Source of the DNA: Candidatus Enterousia merdequi
GTDB taxonomy: Bacteria; Pseudomonadota; Alphaproteobacteria; Rs-D84
Assembly (NCBI GenBank): GCA_018065345.1
Contig: JAGHTM010000096.1
Location: 1-5,044, forward strand
Length of the DNA stretch: 5,044 bases
Direction: 5' to 3'
Below, one piece after another: positions 1-5,044 of this stretch. Position 1 is the stretch's first letter, and every line of letters starts with the position of its first letter. The translations under genes and the position numbers were made by a program. The notes below the pieces were generated by a model. The model saw only the letters and a list, made by a program, of their open reading frames with translations. It did no database searches and was not told the origin of the DNA.

Positions 1-3
1 AAA

Positions 4-1038
4 ATGTTTGGTGCAAGCAAAACACAACTAATTGATACTGCTGTCGGCGCTGCTGCTGGCGCTGGAATTATGGCTGCAAGTACATATTCTGGAAAAGTAG
101 CAGGTGACACAATCAAATCAACTGCTGTAAATGCTGCTTCTGGAATGGTTGTTGGCAATATGTTGGCTGGCACTTCTGGTAGTGACTCTGTTCTTGCAAC
201 AACAAAATGTAAAATCAGCACTGGCGAAAAAACTTTTGAAGAAAAAGATTGTATTATTGGAACTTGTGCCACAACTAGTGCGAACAAAATAGAAAACGGT
301 AAAATGACCATAGACAGTAAAGAATCATTTTACTTTATAAGCAAAAATTGCAACGAAATTATCCAATGCACAAAGAAAAAAGAAAACAGTGATGAATTTT
401 CTTCTTGTTCTCAAGTAGCAAAATCAAAATTCATATATACCATGGTACAAACAACTTCTGGTCAAAAACTTTGTTCCGACACAAAGGATTCAGATTATTC
501 AGGTGTAACCACTTATAGCCGTCCAGAAGACTCCCCAACTACATTAAAACAATTAGATGGGGCAAATTTTGTTATGATTGAATCTGCTTCTGAGGTTGAA
601 AAAAGTCAACATGCTTATGCTGTTGTTGATTTGAAAATTAAACCTTTGGGTTATAAACAAAGTGATTTACAAGAAATATTAAATAACAATCCAGAATATT
701 ATTTAAGAAATTCCGATGGAACAGTCGGTGCTTTGATAACAGCAGACTGCAACTTTCAACCATCATCTCGTGACGCTTCTGATGGAGCATTGGTTGATTT
801 ATCTAATGAAGCACGCGCAAAAGGAACTATGGCTGGGGCTGCTGTTGGTGGAGCAATGGGTGGGTTCACCGCATACCAAGGTGCAAAATCAGAAATTTCA
901 GAACGTTGGGTAACCGCTGTTCGTGAATACGAAGATTCTTTAAGTAATTTTGTATGTGTCACAGGAACAAGATTCTTATCAAAATACAATGATTATCTTG
1001 AAGTGCCAGAATTAAAAAAACCGGAAAAACAACAATAA
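4..1038 (+). CDS. Glycine-zipper, Cys-rich protein of unknown function (probably 5'-partial)
   Basis: I do not recognise this 344-residue protein. Two Gly/Ala-rich segments flank a polar middle. The first spans residues ~12-57, with GxxxG pairs at G15/G19 and G47/G51. The second, ~274-293, has a perfect four-residue glycine period (G274, G278, G282, G286), the pattern of glycine-zipper membrane or outer-membrane proteins. The middle carries most of nine cysteines (69, 83, 88, 116, 122, 135, 157, 249, 318), which fits an oxidising, extracytoplasmic location. The tail is charged and ends in a Lys/Glu/Gln-rich stretch. Only three bases precede the ATG, they are an in-frame sense codon, and the protein opens straight into a zipper with no signal peptide. 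The ATG may therefore be internal and the gene may begin outside the window. An envelope or surface role is inference. The reading frame itself is secure: long, well composed and followed by a terminator. Confidence 0.8.
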   Translation: MFGASKTQLIDTAVGAAAGAGIMAASTYSGKVAGDTIKSTAVNAASGMVVGNMLAGTSGSDSVLATTKCKISTGEKTFEEKDCIIGTCATTSANKIENGKMTIDSKESFYFISKNCNEIIQCTKKKENSDEFSSCSQVAKSKFIYTMVQTTSGQKLCSDTKDSDYSGVTTYSRPEDSPTTLKQLDGANFVMIESASEVEKSQHAYAVVDLKIKPLGYKQSDLQEILNNNPEYYLRNSDGTVGALITADCNFQPSSRDASDGALVDLSNEARAKGTMAGAAVGGAMGGFTAYQGAKSEISERWVTAVREYEDSLSNFVCVTGTRFLSKYNDYLEVPELKKPEKQQ

Positions 1039-1042
1039 AAAC

Positions 1043-1071
1043 AACCGCTGAATCAAAGCGGTTATTTTTTT
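1043..1071. terminator. Bidirectional factor-independent terminator between convergent genes
   Basis: A 7-bp stem AACCGCT (1043-1049) / AGCGGTT (1057-1063) with a 7-nt loop is followed on the + strand by A and seven T (1065-1071). On the - strand the same hairpin is followed by GTTTTTATTG. It lies five bases after the upstream + gene and touches the stop codon of the - strand acetyltransferase gene. It can therefore end both transcription units. Confidence 0.85.
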
Positions 1072-1639
1072 ATCTTGCCAGTTGTTTTTCCCATGTAATT
1101 ATATTAGTTATTTTTGGATTATGTTTAGATGTTCTGACACCATATTCTATCTTCACAGCATCAAAATTATTACGATTTGCCAGATACGTACTACGTGCAT
1201 TATCAAAAGCAATCTTAGCATATAAACATTTGATTCCTTTTTGATTCAGCGAATAATCTTCTATTATTTTTATTGCTTGACCAGCAATACCTTTTGATTC
1301 ATATTTTTTATCAACCCAGCACCATAATTCAGCATTTTGTTTCCAATCATTTATATTATCTAAACCTATCATTCCGCCAAATTTATCATCAACAAGTATG
1401 AAAAATTGTTCATCATATTCAACATTATCGCATAAAGCATGCATTAACTTTTTATGTTTCGTATCAAATAAATATAACAATACGAACCAAGCAAACTTTG
1501 CTTTACTAGGTATTACTTTTTCATCTGCCCACCAAAACCAAGGTTTCAATCTGACACGATTTTCAGATAATATATTATAACTTTTATCTAAATTTGAATA
1601 AATATTTGCAAGCGTCATTTTTTGTAATTTTACGCCCAT
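1070..1639 (-). CDS. GNAT family N-acetyltransferase, RimJ/RimL-like
   Basis: This 189-residue protein, a usual length for the family, would transfer an acetyl group from acetyl-CoA to an amine; the substrate cannot be told. A RimL-like opening (RLKPWFWW, ~30-37) precedes the fold. The central strands (QFFILVDDKFGGMIGLDNIN, 78-97) lead into the acetyl-CoA pyrophosphate loop, KYESKGIAGQA (112-122), a variant of the R/Q-x-x-G-x-G/A motif, and its helix. The second half has the usual Asn-x-x-Ser helix (N147, S150) ending in NNF (157-159). The ATG at 1639 has an AAGAG-type ribosome site about 7 nt upstream; a second ATG at 1618 has none. It is the second gene of an operon, starting 13 nt after the U32 gene stops. 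RimJ/RimL relatives acetylate ribosomal protein N-termini, but many act on antibiotics or small amines. The link to tRNA modification is only by operon. Family call is firm, function is not. Confidence 0.82.
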   Translation of the reverse strand: MGVKLQKMTLANIYSNLDKSYNILSENRVRLKPWFWWADEKVIPSKAKFAWFVLLYLFDTKHKKLMHALCDNVEYDEQFFILVDDKFGGMIGLDNINDWKQNAELWCWVDKKYESKGIAGQAIKIIEDYSLNQKGIKCLYAKIAFDNARSTYLANRNNFDAVKIEYGVRTSKHNPKITNIITWEKQLAR

Positions 1640-1652
1640 AACAAACTCTTTT

Positions 1653-2897
1653 TTATTTATGTTTATATGCCAAAATCAAAGGGACAAGTTTATCACGATA
1701 TTGATTTGGTATTTTATCGACAGGAATCAGCAAAGAATTACATTGTCCCGCAGACATTTTAGGCAATTCTGCATTATCTTTTGCGTTTATAATTTTATCC
1801 AAAACCACAGAAACTTTATCTTGGACAAAAGGCAACAAGAAATTGATAGTATCACCCTGCTTTATCTCATTACGCAATTCAAAAGTAATATTTTTATCAT
1901 CTATCTTGGTTATTACGCCAGCCACATGCCAATCAGAATTAGAATGCGTTGTTTCGTAATCATGTGCCTCAGGTGGCAAAGGACCATCAAAGAAAGCGGT
2001 TGTATATCCACGTGTTTCCAACAAATTTAAATCATCCATAAAAGGTTTTGGATCAAAATGTTCTGGGTCTTGCGCATAAGAATCAAGCGCATTACGATAC
2101 GCACGTGTCACAGCCCCAACATAGTATTCACTTCGATTACGACCTTCTATTTTTAATGTATCTGGGTGTGATTCTATGACTTCTTTCAAACGTGGCATCA
2201 AACACAAATCTTTGCTGTTCATAATATAAGCACCACGTTCATCTTCTTCGATAGGCATTTCAACCCCAGATTCTTTTTCACGCAAAATCACATCATATTT
2301 CCAACGACAAAGTTGCGCACAAGCCCCACGATTAGAAGGACGACCAGTTATATAATTTGACAACAAACAACGTCCAGAATAAGACATACACATTGCGCCA
2401 TGAATAAATATTTCAAGACCAATATCTGGGCATTGTTCACGTATAGATTTGAATTCATTATGAGATACTTCACGTGCCAACACACATTGCACAGCGCCAG
2501 CATTTTGCCAAAACTTTACAGTCGAAGCACTGCATATATTTGCTTGGGTAGAGATATGAATTGGGATATCCGGATTATGTTCTTTGACCCACATTAAAAC
2601 CCCAGCATCAGAGATTATCAAAGCATCTGGACGCAGATAATTTAATATTTCAGACACTTTTGACATATTTTCATAATCACGATCATGTGCAAACAGATTA
2701 AAAGCCAAATAAACTTTTTTACCGTGTTCATGAGCAAAATCAATACCAGCTTTGACTTCATCAACAGTTATTTTCGCACGTGCCCGCATAGAAAACCCAG
2801 GCAACCCCGCATAAATAGCATCTGCGCCATAAAGAACAGCCGTTTTGAAAGCATCTAAAGTTCCTGCTGGCGCCAAAAGTTCTGGTATTTTAATCAT
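1653..2897 (-). CDS. trhP: U32 family protein, TrhP/YegQ-like tRNA uridine-34 hydroxylase
   Basis: Peptidase U32 family proteins are mostly not proteases. TrhP (YegQ) makes 5-hydroxyuridine at position 34 of certain tRNAs, the first step to (m)cmo5U, and needs prephenate and an Fe-S cluster. The protein opens with PELLAPAGTLDAFKTA and YGADAIYAG, the TIM-barrel start of the family. It carries the U32 signature EIFIHGAMCMSYSGRC and then GACAQLCRW, giving four presumed cluster cysteines at 170, 177, 193 and 197. It continues with YIMNSKDLC, LKIEGR and RGYTTAFF before a C-terminal beta domain. Order and spacing follow E. coli YegQ rather than the shorter UbiU/UbiV or the longer RlhA. At 414 residues it is a little shorter than the ~450-residue E. 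coli protein, mainly in the loop after the CRW motif. I chose ATG 2897 because AGGA lies 6 nt upstream and the family motif starts four residues in; the frame is open to 2954 but that extension is not conserved in type. RlhA or another U32 subgroup is the main alternative. Confidence 0.88.
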   Translation of the reverse strand: MIKIPELLAPAGTLDAFKTAVLYGADAIYAGLPGFSMRARAKITVDEVKAGIDFAHEHGKKVYLAFNLFAHDRDYENMSKVSEILNYLRPDALIISDAGVLMWVKEHNPDIPIHISTQANICSASTVKFWQNAGAVQCVLAREVSHNEFKSIREQCPDIGLEIFIHGAMCMSYSGRCLLSNYITGRPSNRGACAQLCRWKYDVILREKESGVEMPIEEDERGAYIMNSKDLCLMPRLKEVIESHPDTLKIEGRNRSEYYVGAVTRAYRNALDSYAQDPEHFDPKPFMDDLNLLETRGYTTAFFDGPLPPEAHDYETTHSNSDWHVAGVITKIDDKNITFELRNEIKQGDTINFLLPFVQDKVSVVLDKIINAKDNAELPKMSAGQCNSLLIPVDKIPNQYRDKLVPLILAYKHK

Positions 2898-2926
2898 TTT
2901 GTATCCTGTATTTTTGATTTTCAGCA

Positions 2927-2954
2927 ATTCTAGCAAATAAAAACCAAATATCAA
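2927..2954 (-). promoter_or_regulatory. Sigma70-type promoter of the U32-acetyltransferase operon
   Basis: Read on the - strand, TTGATA (2954-2949, 5 of 6 to consensus) is followed after 16 nt by TAGAAT (2932-2927, 5 of 6). Transcription would start near 2920, leaving a leader of about 22 nt that contains AGGAT just before the ATG at 2897. No operator or riboswitch is visible in so short a leader. Pattern match only. Confidence 0.6.
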
Positions 2955-2967
2955 GGCATTAAAAACA

Positions 2968-2995
2968 TTGACAATTTTATTTTATGTATAATAAT
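2968..2995 (+). promoter_or_regulatory. Sigma70-type promoter giving a near-leaderless mRNA
   Basis: A perfect TTGACA (2968-2973) is followed after 16 nt by AATAAT (2990-2995, 5 of 6). The perfect TATAAT at 2987-2992 would need a 13-nt spacer, which is too short. The expected start of transcription, near 3002, falls at or just before the ATG at 3004. It lies back to back with the promoter of the U32 operon, 13 bases away. Confidence 0.55.
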
Positions 2996-3003
2996 TTTAT
3001 ATT

Positions 3004-3375
3004 ATGAATAAAGAATTTAAACGAAACATTTTGAACGCAATAAAAAACAATTCTGTCCATCTTAGATATTTGGACGAATCCAGTTATACTTATGAATTAC
3101 TTGGCAAAAACGACAAAGTTTTAATGACCGTCAATTGCTATGACGGAATTATTCCCCGCATAAGCATTGAAATAAACGGTCAAAACATCGGAAATCTTAA
3201 TCATTTTGCAAGAACAGAAAAACAGCACAAAAATAATTACGATATTTCTATGATAGCAAACAAAATGTTTCTGAGATACGCTGAACAACGCGGGTATATT
3301 CAAACCAGCATGAACAAAAAACAATTTTTATTATCACAATTTTTGAAAAAAAATTCTCTGGAACAACAGAAATAA
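3004..3375 (+). CDS. Conserved-looking hypothetical protein, 123 aa
   Basis: I do not recognise this family. The protein is basic, with no signal peptide, no membrane segment and no cysteine pair. Residues 1-30 look helical and polar. Then comes a likely beta-hairpin region (YTYELLGKNDKVLMTVN, ~28-44; RISIEINGQNIGNL, ~52-65), followed by charged helices (ISMIANKMFLRYAEQRGY, ~81-98) and a Lys/Gln-rich tail. The ATG directly follows an AT-rich promoter and has no Shine-Dalgarno sequence. Support for it being a gene comes from its own good promoter, an uninterrupted 123 codons in an AT-rich region, and a plausible globular composition. The antisense open frame over the same bases is low-complexity and a shadow. 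No clear terminator follows; transcription may run on into the tRNA gene 66 bases later. Confidence 0.7.
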   Translation: MNKEFKRNILNAIKNNSVHLRYLDESSYTYELLGKNDKVLMTVNCYDGIIPRISIEINGQNIGNLNHFARTEKQHKNNYDISMIANKMFLRYAEQRGYIQTSMNKKQFLLSQFLKKNSLEQQK

Positions 3376-3400
3376 TTTGTATGATTTATGAATTTTTTAC

Positions 3401-3427
3401 TTGCAAAAAGATTTATTTACATATAAT
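3401..3427 (+). promoter_or_regulatory. Probable promoter of the tRNA-Thr gene
   Basis: A perfect TATAAT (3422-3427) has a weak -35 match, TTGCAA (3401-3406), 15 nt upstream. Transcription would begin near 3434, about 8 nt before the mature tRNA 5' end, leaving a short leader for RNase P. The -10 match is good and the -35 match is poor. Confidence 0.5.
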
Positions 3428-3441
3428 ATATGCTTTGCCTT

Positions 3442-3517
3442 GCCAGTTTAGCTCAGTTGGTAGAGCATCTGATTTGTAATCAGAGGGTCGTTGGTTCAAG
3501 TCCGACAACTGGCACCA
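3442..3517 (+). tRNA. tRNA-Thr (anticodon UGU)
   Basis: This is a complete 76-nt cloverleaf. The acceptor stem is GCCAGTT (3442-3448) with AACTGGC (3507-3513), then discriminator A and an encoded CCA (3515-3517). The D arm is GCTC...GAGC with the GG pair of the D loop. The anticodon stem TCTGA/TCAGA holds the 7-nt loop TTTGTAA, so the anticodon is TGT at 3475-3477 and reads ACA (Thr). The variable loop is 5 nt, and the T arm is GTTGG/CCGAC with a TTCAAGT loop. U34 in this anticodon is of the class that receives (m)cmo5U in E. coli, the product pathway of the TrhP-type enzyme encoded upstream in this window. Confidence 0.97.
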
Positions 3518-3523
3518 CGAATT

Positions 3524-3547
3524 AAGGTTGCTTTCGCAACCTTTTTT
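3524..3547 (+). terminator. Factor-independent terminator of tRNA-Thr
   Basis: An 8-bp stem AAGGTTGC (3524-3531) / GCAACCTT (3536-3543) with a TTTC loop runs into six T (3542-3547), seven bases after the CCA end. The RT stop codon on the other strand starts at 3550-3552. Read on the - strand the loop is GAAA, but only two T follow the stem, so it is a weaker terminator for the RT transcript. Confidence 0.85.
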
Positions 3548-3549
3548 AT

Positions 3550-4581
3550 TTACACATTAACAAAGAATTTTTTACGAACAAAACGTGTCATTGTTGGGTA
3601 TAAAATTCTGGTTTGGTTAAAAATATTCAATTTAAAATGGTGCGCACAGCACCATTTTGCCCAACCGTGAAACGCAGCCATTTGTCCGACAGATTTTTCA
3701 GACCTGTCATGATATTTTACTATGTTATAAATTCTTTTAAACATCTTCTTTGCGCCATAGTGTCGTAATAAAATAAACTTTTTATAATGGCGATAACCGA
3801 TAAAAGGAACGCCCCGAGACACAGGATAAACATTTGCTTTTGAAAACACCATTTTTAATTTATCAGACACAAAAACACGAATAAACTTTTCCATTTTACG
3901 CAATTCTTGTTTATTATCTCCAAAAATCAAGAAATCATCACAGTATCTTATATAAGCACGTGCATGCAGATTTTCTTTGATAAAATGGTCCATTTCGTTT
4001 AAGTACACATTTCCCATCCATTGGCTTGTTAAATTACCAATAGGTAGATTAGTTTCACCCCCAACAGAAAATATAACATCATGCAATACATTTAATAATC
4101 TGGCATCGCCAATTTTCTTTTTAACAATATCAAACATAACTTCGTGGTTAATAGATGGGAAAAATTTCCGAATATCGCATTGCAAGACATATTTATATTT
4201 ACGAATAAAATGCATAACTCGTTGCGAAGCAGCATGCAATCCACGTCCAGGGATACACGCATACGAATCATGAATAAAAGTTGATTGCCAAATAGGTCCA
4301 ATAATATTAATCAAAGCATGATGAACGACATGGTCTGGATACAAAGGTAATCTGTAAATAACCCTTTGTTTTGGTTCATAGATAGTAAAAGTATTATATT
4401 GAGAAGTTTTAAATTTTGAATTAATTAAATCAGATTGTAATTTTTGTAAAAGTTCAGTTTTGTGATTAAGGAAATCTTGAACGACACGTTTGTTTTTCTT
4501 AGATTTGACAGCCTTTTTAGCAGCCAATTCCAAATTTTCCATAGAAACGAATTCATCCCATAAATTTTTATATCGCTTCAT
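3550..4581 (-). CDS. Diversity-generating retroelement reverse transcriptase
   Basis: This 343-residue RNA-directed DNA polymerase would copy the template-repeat RNA with errors at adenines for transfer into a variable repeat. The catalytic aspartates are visible: D136 in the YVLQCDIRKFFPSI block (131-144), and D215/D216 in YCDD (213-216). Residues 181-187 read IGNLTSQ, where retrons and group II introns have QGxxxSP; the SQ form is a mark of DGR RTs. Other shared blocks are YNTFTIYEPKQRVI (62-75), HDSYACIPGRGLHAA (104-118), VSRGVPFIGYR (254-264) and the C-terminal HGWAKW (305-310). From memory these line up in order with the ~330-residue Bordetella phage BPP-1 enzyme (YEPKPRLI, YTYACRPDKGTHA, IGSLTSQ, YMDD, VSRGINFLGYR, HAQW). 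There is no maturase or endonuclease domain. The ATG overlaps the preceding gene's TGA (ATGA) and has little ribosome site of its own, so translation is probably coupled. The gene looks intact. Confidence 0.95.
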   Translation of the reverse strand: MKRYKNLWDEFVSMENLELAAKKAVKSKKNKRVVQDFLNHKTELLQKLQSDLINSKFKTSQYNTFTIYEPKQRVIYRLPLYPDHVVHHALINIIGPIWQSTFIHDSYACIPGRGLHAASQRVMHFIRKYKYVLQCDIRKFFPSINHEVMFDIVKKKIGDARLLNVLHDVIFSVGGETNLPIGNLTSQWMGNVYLNEMDHFIKENLHARAYIRYCDDFLIFGDNKQELRKMEKFIRVFVSDKLKMVFSKANVYPVSRGVPFIGYRHYKKFILLRHYGAKKMFKRIYNIVKYHDRSEKSVGQMAAFHGWAKWCCAHHFKLNIFNQTRILYPTMTRFVRKKFFVNV

Positions 4582-4904
4582 GACAAAGTATAATATTTAT
4601 CTATCTTGGTTAACACGGCTGAAAAAGGCATTTTATCTTGGGACGACGTAATTTGGTCTAACAATACGACACTTCCAGTAAAAGCGACACAAACTTCATC
4701 ATCAAGCAAGAATTGAATTTGCAAACATTTTGTATTTTGACGATGTTTAGATTCCATAACACGAAAATCAAGAATAAAAATTTCACGGTTTAATATTTGG
4801 TCTAAATGCTTTTTATTTCCAGGCATAGGCAATTGATTTTTTGCAAAATCTGAAAATTTTTCGCATTTTTCTTTTTGAATTTTTTTTATTTCATCTATCG
4901 TCAT
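4578..4904 (-). CDS. Small protein coupled to the DGR reverse transcriptase
   Basis: A 108-residue protein with a Lys/Glu-rich helical N-terminus (~4-24), then a compact beta-rich domain: EIFILDFRV (41-49), CLQIQFLLDDEVCVAFTG (60-77), SVVLLDQI (78-85), ending MPFSAVLTKIDKYYTLS. There is no signal peptide or membrane segment. The ending KIDKYYTLS and the phrase FTGSVVLLDQI resemble small hypothetical proteins I recall from prophages. A nucleic-acid-binding beta-barrel role is conceivable but unproven. It does not resemble Avd, the usual DGR accessory protein, which is a basic four-helix bundle. I chose ATG 4904 because GGA lies 7 nt upstream. A TTG at 4916 would add four residues but has no ribosome site and overlaps that GGA. 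The stop overlaps the RT start codon, so the two are made together. Confidence 0.8.
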   Translation of the reverse strand: MTIDEIKKIQKEKCEKFSDFAKNQLPMPGNKKHLDQILNREIFILDFRVMESKHRQNTKCLQIQFLLDDEVCVAFTGSVVLLDQITSSQDKMPFSAVLTKIDKYYTLS

Positions 4905-4921
4905 ATTGTTTTCCAAAAATA

Positions 4922-5044
4922 TTAAAAATTGTTGACGTCACACAAATTTTTTTCGCATTCGGCCTGACTTTCGTCAGGCATTGCGGGTGGCCTTGCCCCC
5001 CGATAACCCCCTGCCGTTTTATCGTCCCATGCGGGGGCTCGAAC
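4922..5044 (-). other. GC-rich segment, candidate 3' end of a DGR variable repeat / target gene (partial)
   Basis: The last 64 bases are 66% G+C in an otherwise AT-rich window, with C and G runs of 5-6. On the - strand this segment lies just upstream of a GAAA-loop hairpin and the RT operon, where a DGR target gene ends. The coding frame is unresolved. The frame starting at 5044 reads VRAPAWDDKTAGGYRG onwards and stays open for 40 codons to TAA at 4924-4922, 17 bases before the next ATG. A second frame is also open past the hairpin. The third gives SSPRMGR then TAA. GC-rich 3' ends (the IMH element) are typical of DGR variable repeats, but without the rest of the gene or a second copy this could also be the template repeat. 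No second copy exists elsewhere in the window. Confidence 0.45.
4954..4985 (-). promoter_or_regulatory. GAAA-tetraloop hairpin, candidate DGR target-recognition cruciform
   Basis: On the - strand a perfect 7-bp stem GCCTGAC/GTCAGGC (4979-4973 with 4968-4962) closes a GAAA loop (4972-4969). Beyond a small internal loop, CGCA (4985-4982) pairs with TGCG (4957-4954). In the BPP-1 DGR an inverted repeat with a GAAA-type tetraloop just downstream of the variable repeat is needed for efficient retrohoming, and similar hairpins occur in other DGRs. Position and loop match here. It is not a good terminator: the - strand continues with A7 and only three T, and the + strand continues with GGTGG. Confidence 0.65.

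Noticed and set aside
2898..2954. N-terminal extension of the U32 protein to an ATG at 2954
   Set aside because: It would run through the predicted promoter and ribosome site, and family motifs begin right after the ATG at 2897.
3355..3375. Terminator after the 123-aa gene
   Set aside because: Only a 3-4 bp stem around CTG...CAG can be formed, with no adjoining T-run.
3977..4273. Open frame on the + strand inside the RT gene
   Set aside because: It is antisense to conserved RT motifs, has no ribosome site, and its composition is that of a shadow frame.
3550..4581. RT as a retron or group II intron enzyme
   Set aside because: It has SQ rather than SP in the IGNLTSQ motif, no maturase or HNH domain, no retron VTG-type C-terminus that I can see, and no msr/msd-like inverted repeats next to it.
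4905..4916. TTG start four codons upstream for the small RT-coupled gene
   Set aside because: No ribosome site precedes it and it overlaps the GGA that serves ATG 4904.
4933..4940. Palindrome TGACGTCA
   Set aside because: A single 8-bp palindrome with no second copy or known regulator nearby is not enough to call an operator.
4919..4945. Promoter for the small gene and RT (TTGTGT, 15 nt, TAATAT on the - strand)
   Set aside because: Poor -35 and short spacer in an AT-rich stretch. Transcription from the upstream target gene is the simpler explanation, though a weak internal promoter cannot be excluded.
5022..5044. tRNA or tmRNA 3' end (GTTCGAG followed by C-run, - strand)
   Set aside because: It resembles a T loop, but no CCA follows and no matching acceptor or D-arm partner is visible. 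The 5' part would be outside the window, so this is only weakly excluded.

Overview
The window is AT-rich except for its last ~65 bases, and its genes are short-spaced and bacterial in style (Shine-Dalgarno-like sites, sigma70-type promoters, factor-independent terminators). A TrhP/YegQ-type tRNA hydroxylase, a RimJ/RimL-type acetyltransferase and a glycine-zipper, Cys-rich envelope-type protein suggest a Gram-negative bacterium with a small AT-rich genome, perhaps an uncultured gut alphaproteobacterium. That assignment is an impression only. Window ends inside features on both sides suggest a short metagenomic contig.

Layout. (1) 4-1038 (+): an unrecognised protein with glycine zippers at both ends and a Cys-rich middle, probably cut by the left edge. 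It converges on the next operon through a hairpin at 1043-1071 that works as a terminator on both strands. (2) 2897-1070 (-): a two-gene operon, trhP-like U32 protein followed 13 nt later by a GNAT acetyltransferase, with a good promoter at 2927-2954. (3) 3004-3375 (+): an orphan 123-residue protein whose promoter lies so close to its ATG that the mRNA may be leaderless. (4) 3442-3517 (+): tRNA-Thr(UGU) with its own promoter, encoded CCA and terminator.

(5) 5044-3550 (-): the right third reads as the distal part of a diversity-generating retroelement (DGR). It contains a reverse transcriptase that matches my recollection of the Bordetella phage enzyme along its whole length. That gene is translationally coupled (ATGA overlap) to a small conserved-looking gene. 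Before these lies a GC-rich segment followed by a hairpin with a GAAA tetraloop, the arrangement known to mark the 3' end of a DGR variable repeat (VR). The target gene, the template repeat (TR) and any avd gene are not visible and should lie beyond position 5044. If this is right, the RT copies the TR RNA with adenine-directed errors and the cDNA replaces the VR of the target gene, diversifying its C-terminal ligand-binding domain. The small coupled gene is a candidate extra component.

There is no gene-free stretch longer than 300 bases. The largest is the terminal 4905-5044 segment (about 140 bases), which may itself be the end of a target gene.
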